35,140 bases of DNA from a virus, in the IMG/VR virus record IMGVR_UViG_3300020473_000073, positions 1 to 35,140 of that record; one strand, written 5' to 3'. Position 1 is the first letter of the stretch. The number at the start of each line of letters is the position of its first letter. Shown in pieces: positions 28,901 through 35,140 of the stretch. A program made the position numbers and the translations under genes. The notes under the pieces were generated by a model. It was given only the letters and a program-made list of their open reading frames with translations, searched no databases and was not told the DNA's origin.

Positions 28901-29385
28901 GCGGTGTACTTGTTAAGCCAGGACAAGTGATAAGCATTGCTGACCCAATGAAGGCTGGTTACAGATTAGGCGGAAGAGTTTCAGCTAATACAGGAAATTC
29001 TACGACTGTATTTGACCTAGATTATATTGATTCTGATGTCTCTGATGAAGTGCCTAAGGCTAGAGATAGAATTTCAGTTCTGTTGCCAAGTAGTCAAACT
29101 ACAACGGGTTCTAGCGTTCCTTATGGAAGGTTAGAGACTAAAACAGTTCAATCTTATAGCAATCTTTTAACGGCAGGGGGTCGAGTTACTGTGACATCTG
29201 CCTTCTCTGAGGCTCCTATTGTTGGAAGTCCTTGGGCTCTGGTCAGAGGAGATCAAAGGCCAATTGATTACAAAGTGGTAGGAGTATCAGAGGATGATCA
29301 ATTGAACTACCTTATAACTGCTATCCGTTATGACGCTAATAAGTATGATGAAATAGATGCTGCAACAGAACAAATAGATGGCTAG
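25960..29385 (+). CDS. Fused tail tip protein K-I-J
   Basis: 1141 aa that in lambda would be three genes. Residues 1-115 form a JAB/MPN peptidase domain with a complete metal site: Glu21, then HSHPEGSLEPSKSD (His71, His73, Ser81, Asp84). The NlpC/P60 domain of lambda gpK is absent. Residues about 118-235 are the tail assembly I domain, including the hydrophobic SWGFLAPLIGGIFSVKTVVSIATALVV. From about 240 the tip attachment J domains begin (DIVDLLGEGEIEGFP; AWILYDLLTNQRTVPSDLAGQRQEGYYDYG, given in parts). A beta insert lies near 670-745. The J C-terminal FN3 part is a separate gene downstream. The start overlaps the L stop (ATGA). Confidence 0.85.
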   Translation: MILSSFTKDALAHGKRVLPNESCGLLVRIDGVEKYWECQNISIEPHKTFVLNPDDWIKAEEASDEIIAVVHSHPEGSLEPSKSDVESCDFFQWPFYIFNPTEETWNYLEPKNYKASVPLKESQDDNPKLKTIRLYGGLARATGWKVLHADVTNTKSVLTFLKANWPDLAYEKISNAYQIQIGEEYINDETLDLEVEGDIRIVPVISGSWGFLAPLIGGIFSVKTVVSIATALVVNWGVSKLTDWFSGDQKEQEREIQEESKSTVFSGIQNVSRAGIPVPILYGEVYTGSNVLSAGIVSAITAVPYLFNSKRSTDQLLNDAREYQDQYAWSEGKQVLRWTDYPAQNLDLGTQDDPQRLDIVDLLGEGEIEGFPSASSFNKTTQTALYNKAALKDIYLDGAPILTRGADEPFDKENDYNVKNVVFTVRHGTGDQTPIPENDLISTPKGYNDQVLKEPGQSPTSVTKSLDNINANEAVVQLSFPQGLVWFNHNGGTEPKGVAFQVLVVMNTGVVINAFPSNVATANGIIYGQPPHDAANKFYLNAKGNIEENDFGLYKAFGARTTGVLSLDFRIDLDSYRNVKYESNGAEVGTHVTQIRIERLSDNDGSQHFSAFTLKSITEVIKKTPNYYYSAYGKLTINSDDFSGIPRRMYHLRGTKIKIPTSGLSALPATYYKAGTTLTINVSSGHGVVAGDFVTFNPTSGIATAETESLVISSTATTIVLWSATSQTVGSSSSTFNCNYKRTNLRIDSNNGRVIYPDGYVFNGTLTGSKHWCSDPAWILYDLLTNQRTVPSDLAGQRQEGYYDYGLGRDIDETIINKYSLFEASKYASELVHGEPRFSCNVVLKQPKQVYTLINDLCSAMRSMPYYSSGQMHLAIDQPSSSVYLFNRSNVSEEGFTYSGSSIEEKYTVVNVSYFNVDSKERDYITVEADQSLISKYGYRVHTIKGFACNSRAQAERLGRWTLHTQNHGGDLVSFTSTLGSGVLVKPGQVISIADPMKAGYRLGGRVSANTGNSTTVFDLDYIDSDVSDEVPKARDRISVLLPSSQTTTGSSVPYGRLETKTVQSYSNLLTAGGRVTVTSAFSEAPIVGSPWALVRGDQRPIDYKVVGVSEDDQLNYLITAIRYDANKYDEIDAATEQIDG

Positions 29386-30847
29386 GAATTTCAGTTTTCC
29401 TCCTCCACCGACTCCAGAGGGGCTGGTTTCTACAGAGGCAATAGTTTCGGTTAATAATAGAGCTGTTCACCGATTAAGCTTTAGCTGGTCAAGTATTCCT
29501 GGTGTTAAGAGATACATCGTTGCCTATTTCTTTTTTGCAGAAGAAGAAGGTGGGCCACAAGGAGGTTTGCCACCACAGAAGATTGATAGTAGTTACACAG
29601 TCTCAGAGATAGTTGGAACAACTTTTAGTATTGACGGGCTGGATAGAGGTTTTTTAAGTCTAATAATATATTCAGTCAATTCAAATGGGTTGGCATGTGT
29701 CACACCTCTAAGGACTTCAATCAGGACACAAGGGAAGACAGCACCACCTGAAAATGTAAGTGACTTCAGGGTCGAAAGCCAGGGTATTGATTTTTTAAGA
29801 GTGAATTGGACAAAATCAACAGAGAATGATGTTTTGCATGGTGGCTTTGTAGAGATTAGATATACATCTTTAACTTCTGGTGCTACATGGGAGGGGTCTT
29901 TTGAAGTAGCAAAAATAGCAGGGAACAGTACGGAAGTTGTTTTAAATACAGAAGCAGATGGAACATTCCTTGCAAAATTTGTTGATGATGGAGGGCGTAA
30001 AAGTGCGACAGAAGCAACATCAGTATTTACTCAGCCTGTGAAAGCTTATGCAAAGAAAGAAATAGGAGCTTGGAGAGAAAATACTTATGCAAGTGATTGG
30101 GTTGGATTGACTACGACTTATTTAAGTGCTGATAGCTCAAGTAATATGAGTCTAGTGAATGGAAGCGACAAAACAGAAGGGATTAAATTAACTGATGCGA
30201 CAACAAAGACAGGAACTTATTGCTTTGCTTTAGGTTGGTATCTTGGTTATATATCAGGATATGAAACGCCGTTCACTTATTCAGTAGAAAGACATATAAA
30301 AATGACTACTTTTTATTCAACAGATACTTTTGGTAGTCGTGGTAATGTTCAGTCTATGGAAAATTTTAGTGGAGCAAAAGCACCTAATGTAAATGTTCGT
30401 TTTTTTTACAAAAAAACCTTATCTGATGCTAATAGTAAAGATAATGCAACATGGACAGACTGGACAGAATTTACAGCTACAGAAATAAGAGGAACTGGTT
30501 TTGTTTTCAAAGTAGTAGTTGAAACAACTGATCCGGCTCAAAATATAAAAATCACAGAATTAGGTGTTAATTTTTCAATGCCTTTCAGGACTTTGAGTTC
30601 TAATTCTGTTACTTATCCTGCTAATAATGCAACACATGATATAACTTACAGTATTCCTTTTTGGGATAGTGCAGGGGTTCCTAATGTTCAAGTAACTCCT
30701 TTAGATTTGGCTTCAGGAGAATATTATGTAGTGTCCAGTGCTGATGGTTTTGGGTTTACTCTTGCAGCAAAACAAGCAAACGGCAGTGCTGTAAGTGCTG
30801 ATCGTACTTTTAGTTATTCAGCAAGTGGTTATGGCTATATGGCTTAG
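29378..30847 (+). CDS. FN3-containing tail tip protein (J C-terminal part)
   Basis: 489 aa. Two fibronectin type III-like domains lie at about 10-115 (HRLSFSWSSIPGVKRYIVAYFF) and 120-220 (FRVESQGIDFLRVNWTKSTENDVLHGGFVEIRY). A beta-rich C-terminal region of the type found at the end of J-like proteins follows (YPANNATHDITYSIPFW). The gene overlaps the K-I-J gene by 8 bases. In many phages these regions form one protein; here they are split. It projects from the tail tip and may contact the host receptor. Confidence 0.75.
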   Translation: MARNFSFPPPPTPEGLVSTEAIVSVNNRAVHRLSFSWSSIPGVKRYIVAYFFFAEEEGGPQGGLPPQKIDSSYTVSEIVGTTFSIDGLDRGFLSLIIYSVNSNGLACVTPLRTSIRTQGKTAPPENVSDFRVESQGIDFLRVNWTKSTENDVLHGGFVEIRYTSLTSGATWEGSFEVAKIAGNSTEVVLNTEADGTFLAKFVDDGGRKSATEATSVFTQPVKAYAKKEIGAWRENTYASDWVGLTTTYLSADSSSNMSLVNGSDKTEGIKLTDATTKTGTYCFALGWYLGYISGYETPFTYSVERHIKMTTFYSTDTFGSRGNVQSMENFSGAKAPNVNVRFFYKKTLSDANSKDNATWTDWTEFTATEIRGTGFVFKVVVETTDPAQNIKITELGVNFSMPFRTLSSNSVTYPANNATHDITYSIPFWDSAGVPNVQVTPLDLASGEYYVVSSADGFGFTLAAKQANGSAVSADRTFSYSASGYGYMA

Positions 30848-30871
30848 AATAAAATAAAAGAATAGATTGTT

Positions 30872-32044
30872 ATGGCACAAGCAGCCGACTATGTAATTGC
30901 AGATGGAACAGGAACAGTTGTTCTTGCTGATATAAATGCCGTTTTAAGTGCAATTTCAACAAATAACGCAGGGACAGGTGATCCTGCTGTGATGTACCCA
31001 TATATGTGGTACGTGGATACAAGCAACAACCTGATCAAGATGAGGAACGCCGCAAACAATGCGTGGGTCACTATTCGTTCTACTGATGGAGTTTTAACAA
31101 TCCCAGAGGGAACTGTCGGGACGCCAGGTTTTCGATGGACAAATGACTCTAATACAGGATTCTTTCAGCCAACAGTTAGCAGCTCTTTAGTTGCGGATAA
31201 CATTGCCGTTGCAACAAATGGAACGCAAAGAGCCTTGTTTGATGCATTAGGGAATTTTTATTTAGGGGCTCCAGCTGGTGACGGCTCGACAACAATTCCT
31301 ACTGTTGGCCCTGTTGATGGCTCGACTGATGCAACAACCCCTGTCTTCTCAATTAAAGGTTCAGGAGGTAATAACAATACATCAGGTGCAATTGCCTTAA
31401 TCAATAAAGATCAATCTAGTCAAGGAGCAGAAATTTATAACTCAGGAGAGGATGGTGGATTGGTTCTTAAGAATACAAATAATGAAGGAATTTCTTTTCG
31501 TGTGGGTACTGGAACATCAGCAGCGAAAAGGGCAGCAATTACAACATCAGGTGCTTTCATTATTCCTGATGCAACAACCCCAAGTGACACAAGTGCGGGC
31601 GTCAGGCTTCAATCAACAGCGACAGGAAGTTCTATTTTCTCTGTAGGTGCTACAGCTTCAGAAACGACTTTAATTGAATTTATCAACACGAATGGAACGG
31701 TTGGAACAATAAAAGTCAGTGGATCGGCAACAAGTTTCAATACATCCTCTGATTATCGTCTGAAAGAGAACGAGGTAGAAATATCTGATGGAATAACAAG
31801 GCTTAAGCAGTTGAAACCTTATCGTTTTAATTTTAAAGCTAATGCTGGTCAAACATTAGACGGATTTTTTGCTCATGAAGTTCAGGCCATTGTCCCTGAT
31901 GCAGTTAGTGGAACAAAGGATGGGGTGGAAATGCAAGGAATAGATCAAAGTAAATTAGTCCCTTTATTAAGTGCAGCTTTAAAGGAAGCTGTTGCTAAAA
32001 TTGAAACATTAGAAACTAAAGTTGCAGCTCTTGAGGCTGGTTAA
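30872..32044 (+). CDS. Tail fibre with S74 chaperone domain
   Basis: 390 aa. N-terminal attachment region (YVIADGTGTVVLADINAVLSAI, MWYVDTSNNLIKMRN), a middle with short beta repeats, and from about 290 an intramolecular chaperone of the peptidase S74 family: SDYRLKENE, RFNFKANAGQTLDGFFAHEV, then a coiled coil (LLSAALKEAVAKIETLETKVAALE). The chaperone trimerises the fibre and then cuts itself off at the Ser before DYRLK; the Ser and Lys residues are present. Confidence 0.85.
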   Translation: MAQAADYVIADGTGTVVLADINAVLSAISTNNAGTGDPAVMYPYMWYVDTSNNLIKMRNAANNAWVTIRSTDGVLTIPEGTVGTPGFRWTNDSNTGFFQPTVSSSLVADNIAVATNGTQRALFDALGNFYLGAPAGDGSTTIPTVGPVDGSTDATTPVFSIKGSGGNNNTSGAIALINKDQSSQGAEIYNSGEDGGLVLKNTNNEGISFRVGTGTSAAKRAAITTSGAFIIPDATTPSDTSAGVRLQSTATGSSIFSVGATASETTLIEFINTNGTVGTIKVSGSATSFNTSSDYRLKENEVEISDGITRLKQLKPYRFNFKANAGQTLDGFFAHEVQAIVPDAVSGTKDGVEMQGIDQSKLVPLLSAALKEAVAKIETLETKVAALEAG

Positions 32045-32046
32045 TT

Positions 32047-32388
32047 ATGGCAATAACTCCTGATACTTATGATATGACCATCCAACGGTCTTCAGATCAT
32101 AGTCTTGATTTTGAATTGAAAGACCCAACCGGATCTGCTGTTAATTTAAGTGGCTACACGGTTCAAAGCCAGGTGTGGGATTCGTCTCGCAGCAGCAAGG
32201 CAGCAGACGTGACGATCACAGTTACAAATGCTTCAGAAGGTAAATTTACATGGAAGTTGGCAGATACTCAGACAGTTAATTTTACAGGAACAGAATATAA
32301 GTATGACATCCTTTTAACGACACCAGCAGGAGATAAACAATACTGGGTAGAGGGTACTATTTATATGAGCCAGGGCTTTACAAGATGA
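32047..32388 (+). CDS. Small beta-sandwich tail protein, 113 aa
   Basis: The sequence (YDMTIQRSSDHSLDFELKD; SGYTVQSQVWDSSRS; FTWKLADTQTVNF; YKYDILLTTPAGDKQYWVEGTIYM) has the strand pattern of small N-terminal baseplate or fibre adaptor domains (BppU-like). It sits between fibre genes and probably connects a fibre to the tail tip. The stop overlaps the next start. Confidence 0.7.
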   Translation: MAITPDTYDMTIQRSSDHSLDFELKDPTGSAVNLSGYTVQSQVWDSSRSSKAADVTITVTNASEGKFTWKLADTQTVNFTGTEYKYDILLTTPAGDKQYWVEGTIYMSQGFTR

Positions 32389-32639
32389 CAACCGTTAATG
32401 TCACTGAAGTCGTTAACACTGTTACGATCACAGATAACAATGTAACGACAACAATCAAAGTACCAGAAACGTCTGTTGTGACTGCAACAACGGCTGGTCC
32501 TCAGGGTCCACCTGGTATTTTATTGACTGACCCAAACAAGGTAGATAAAAGTATAATTTATTATGATAGTACTGCTGGCGTGTATAAGGCTGACAGCACT
32601 TGGACAACTAGTACAGTAACTTTTGGGGGCAGCTTCTAA
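32385..32639 (+). CDS. Small tail protein with collagen-like GPQGPPG
   Basis: 84 aa. A Thr/Val-rich N-terminal beta region leads to a single short collagen-like segment (GPQGPPG, about 53-59) and a beta C-terminus. Short Gly-x-y stretches often link domains in phage fibres. It overlaps both neighbours by 1-4 bases and is probably a fibre adaptor or chaperone partner. Confidence 0.65.
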   Translation: MTTVNVTEVVNTVTITDNNVTTTIKVPETSVVTATTAGPQGPPGILLTDPNKVDKSIIYYDSTAGVYKADSTWTTSTVTFGGSF

Positions 32640-34078
32640 TGGCTAACACAATTAGAATTAAAAAAAGAGCTGCCAGTGGTGACGCTGGTGCTCCATCTAC
32701 ATTAGCCCCTTCAGAGATTGCATTTAATGAAAACACTGGTGATTTAAAGCTCTATTATGGGTATGGAGATAATGGTTCAGGTGAAGCGAGTTCTATAATT
32801 GCTATTGGTGGTTCTGGTGCTTTTTGGAACAAAACAGACACAAGAACAGCGAATACAATTCTCAGTGGTCCAACTACAGGAAGTGCCGCAGCTCCGACAT
32901 TTAGGGCTCTTGTTGCTGCTGATATTCCATCAATAGCCCACACGAAAATATCTGATTTTGATACAGGGGTAAGAGTAAATAGACTGGATCAAATGGCAGC
33001 TCCTACAGCTGATGTTTCTGCTAATAGTCAAAAGATTACAAACCTTGCTGATTGTACTGCCAATAATGATGCTGCGAACAAAGGTTATGTGGATGGAGTT
33101 GCACAAGGTTTAGACATAAAAGACTCCTGTGTCGTTGTTTCCACCTCTAATTTAACGCTTGCAAATACTCAGACCGTAGATGGTGTTTCCTTATCTGCTA
33201 ATGATCGTGTTCTGGTAGCAGGGCAATCAACAGCGAGCCAAAATGGAATCTATAAAGTTGTAAGTGGTGGCAGTTGGACAAGGACAGACGACTTGGCTAC
33301 TGGAGCCGATGCAGCTGGAGTGTTTACATTTATTGAGCAAGGAACAACAAACGCTGAGAATGGGTTTGCTTGTACATCTGACAAAGGATCAGCAGTTGTA
33401 GGGACTAATAATTTAACTTTTGCTCAATTCTCAGGGGCAGGGCAGATAACAGCAGGAGACGGCCTTCAGAAATCAGGCAATACAATCTCAGCTGATCTTA
33501 AGAGCAATGGCGGTATCGTTATTGAATCAAGTGAGTTAGCTGTAAAGCTCGACGCTAGTTCTATTACTGGAACGCTTGCTGTAGGGGATGGTGGAACGGG
33601 ATCAACCTCGGCTAGTGCTGCTCGAACTGCTTTAGGACTTGAGATTGGTTCAGATGTTTTGGCTTATGACGCTGCTTTGGCTGCAATTGCAGGACTAGCT
33701 ACCACAGACGGTGGTTTTATTGTTGGAAATGGGTCTACCTTTGTTCTTGAAACTGGTTCAACCGCAAGAACTTCTTTAGGGGCTCAAACATTAGCAGCTG
33801 ATCTCACTTCATTATCTAGTTGTCAATCTGGAGGGGCTGCGGCTTTAGCTGCTTTGACTTCAACAGAAATTGAGATTCTTGATGGTGCAACCGTAACTAC
33901 TGCTGAATTAAATTTAATAGATGGTGGAACCTCTGCCACCTCAACAACTCTTGCAGCCACGGATTGTTTCCTCTGCAATGATGCGGGCACAATGAAACAG
34001 GTAGCTCTTTCAGATTTGGTCACATTTTTAGAAAATGGTTCAGTCTCAGCTTTTGATTTAGATGGTGGTACATATTAA
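32639..34078 (+). CDS. Tail fibre protein, 479 aa
   Basis: It begins MANTIRIKKRAASGD, an N-terminal module shared with the next fibre. The body contains VDGVSLSANDRVLVAGQSTASQNGIYKVV (about 179-207), TAGDGLQKSGNTIS and repeats such as LAVGDGGTGSTSASAARTAL and LTSTEIEILDGATVTTAELN. All are typical of long marine-phage fibres. No chaperone domain is visible at the end. It probably trimerises as part of the receptor-binding structure. Confidence 0.78.
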   Translation: MANTIRIKKRAASGDAGAPSTLAPSEIAFNENTGDLKLYYGYGDNGSGEASSIIAIGGSGAFWNKTDTRTANTILSGPTTGSAAAPTFRALVAADIPSIAHTKISDFDTGVRVNRLDQMAAPTADVSANSQKITNLADCTANNDAANKGYVDGVAQGLDIKDSCVVVSTSNLTLANTQTVDGVSLSANDRVLVAGQSTASQNGIYKVVSGGSWTRTDDLATGADAAGVFTFIEQGTTNAENGFACTSDKGSAVVGTNNLTFAQFSGAGQITAGDGLQKSGNTISADLKSNGGIVIESSELAVKLDASSITGTLAVGDGGTGSTSASAARTALGLEIGSDVLAYDAALAAIAGLATTDGGFIVGNGSTFVLETGSTARTSLGAQTLAADLTSLSSCQSGGAAALAALTSTEIEILDGATVTTAELNLIDGGTSATSTTLAATDCFLCNDAGTMKQVALSDLVTFLENGSVSAFDLDGGTY

Positions 34079-34105
34079 CGACAACCATCAGGAGGGCAAT
34101 TTTTA

Positions 34106-35140
34106 ATGGCTAACACAATCAGACTAAAAAGAGGAACCAGCGACCCAGGGAGTTCTGACCTCGTTTCAGGCGAATTAGCAATCAGGACTGACACAGGAAA
34201 ACTTTTCACAAAACTAGACAATGATTCCATTGTGGAGATCAGTGGGGGTGCTTATCTTCCTTTAACAGGTGGAACGTTAACTGGAGTATTAGCTGCGACT
34301 GCTGGAAGTAATTCTGCACCTGCTATTCATTTTGGTGATTCAGATTCAGGAATTTATGGCGGTACAAATACAGTTTCTTTAGCTGCTAATGGGACACAAG
34401 GATTAACACTTGATTCTTCTGCTTATGTGAATGTTCCTACGAGGTTAGGAGTAGGGATTGGTGTTCCTGTTAGGGCTTTCCATATTCACGAAGGATCTGA
34501 GGCTAGTGCATATTTGCACATGACAAACGATAGTACAGGTTCAGCTACGACTGATGGTTTTTCTTTATATGTTTCAACAGCAGGAGAAGCTTATTACCGA
34601 GCAAGAGAAGCGACAGGAAAACATATCTTCTATGTTAATTCTGATGAGGCTGCAAGAGTAGATAGTTCAGGTCGGTTGCTTGTTGGTTATTCTTCACCAA
34701 TAGGCATAGCTAATAATAGTCTGTCGAAATTGCAAACGGCTGCGACAGACAAATCAGCCAGTATTGGTATTTCTCGTTTTAGTGCTAATACAAGTCCTCC
34801 TATTTTGAATTTTGCGAAAGCAAGAGGTGAAGCTGTTGGAACAATGACAAGTGTTCAGGAACATGATGATTTAGGAGAAATAAATTTCTGTGGTTCTGAT
34901 GGAGCTGACCTTGGGAATGTAAGCTCACGTATCAGGGGAGCTGTGGATGGTACTCCAGGCACAGATAACCTTCCAGGTCGTTTGGAATTTGCTACGTCTG
35001 CTGATGGGGAAAATGTACCTACAACACGACTAACCATTGACAGTGCTGGAAACGCCACTTTTGCAGGGAATGTAGGTATAGGGACAACAACAAGTCCTAG
35101 TGAATCATTAGATGTAGAAGGAACTATTGAATGTTTAAAT
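34106..35140 (+). CDS. Partial tail fibre, truncated by window end
   Basis: ATG 34106 has a good AGGAGGG site about 10 nt upstream. The frame is open for all 345 codons to the window edge. It starts MANTIRLKRGTSDPGSS, paralogous to the N-terminus of the preceding fibre. It continues with YLPLTGGTLTGVLAATAG and a region like that of the S74 fibre (GIYGGTNTVSLAANGTQGL). An S74 or similar chaperone is likely beyond the edge. Confidence 0.8.
   Translation, partial: MANTIRLKRGTSDPGSSDLVSGELAIRTDTGKLFTKLDNDSIVEISGGAYLPLTGGTLTGVLAATAGSNSAPAIHFGDSDSGIYGGTNTVSLAANGTQGLTLDSSAYVNVPTRLGVGIGVPVRAFHIHEGSEASAYLHMTNDSTGSATTDGFSLYVSTAGEAYYRAREATGKHIFYVNSDEAARVDSSGRLLVGYSSPIGIANNSLSKLQTAATDKSASIGISRFSANTSPPILNFAKARGEAVGTMTSVQEHDDLGEINFCGSDGADLGNVSSRIRGAVDGTPGTDNLPGRLEFATSADGENVPTTRLTIDSAGNATFAGNVGIGTTTSPSESLDVEGTIECLN

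Overview
The window is a contiguous stretch of a tailed double-stranded DNA bacteriophage (Caudoviricetes), AT-rich, with a lambda-like siphovirus tail module. No integrase, lysogeny repressor, tRNA or rRNA gene is visible. The tail-fibre architecture (MANTIR-type N-termini, GxxGDxVxF beta domains, an S74 chaperone) resembles what I know from marine phages, possibly of picocyanobacteria, but no host marker gene is present, so the host is an inference.

Layout. 1-236 is a truncated minus-strand membrane protein. 268-634 is a two-gene plus-strand cassette closed by a terminator. 691-10147 is the early region, almost all minus strand. It holds a recombination and replication block: an SSB-like protein, an ERF annealing protein, a RusA resolvase, a RecB-type nuclease, a winged-helix protein and a replication-type protein. 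It also holds a ribbon-helix-helix regulator, an NrdR-like zinc ribbon protein and many small unknown genes. From about 10.3 kb to the end everything is on the plus strand: ParB-methyltransferase, small and large terminase, portal, MuF head protein with a toxin-like C-terminus, scaffold, major capsid protein, connectors, tail tube, frameshifted tail chaperones, tape measure, lambda M/L/K-I-J tail tip, FN3 protein and a series of tail fibres, the last cut off by the window end.

The most striking part is how the early region appears to be controlled. Six minus-strand promoters have an identical 31-bp design: a TTGAC(A/C) -35 box, a 17-bp spacer and a TAAGAT -10 box inside the palindrome TAATCTTA-N-TAAGATTA. 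This looks like one operator repeated across the early genes. Independently of promoter spacing, eight early genes carry the leader motif UCAACCAC (one as UCAACCGC) 0-15 nt before the start codon. Between two of these genes (5870-5935, minus strand) lies a long hairpin. A promoter of the same general design (TTGGAA-17-TAGAAT) would start transcription at its first base, and its apical loop is exactly GUGGUUGA, the complement of that motif. I read this as a candidate phage-encoded antisense RNA that pairs with the ribosome-binding region of many early mRNAs. It is an inference from sequence alone, but specific and testable.

In the late region, the MuF protein has an ADP-ribosyltransferase-like C-terminal region and is translationally coupled to a 54-residue protein that could be its partner. 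The tail-tip K, I and J functions are fused in one 1141-residue protein. The tail chaperones use an A8 slippery run for a -1 frameshift.
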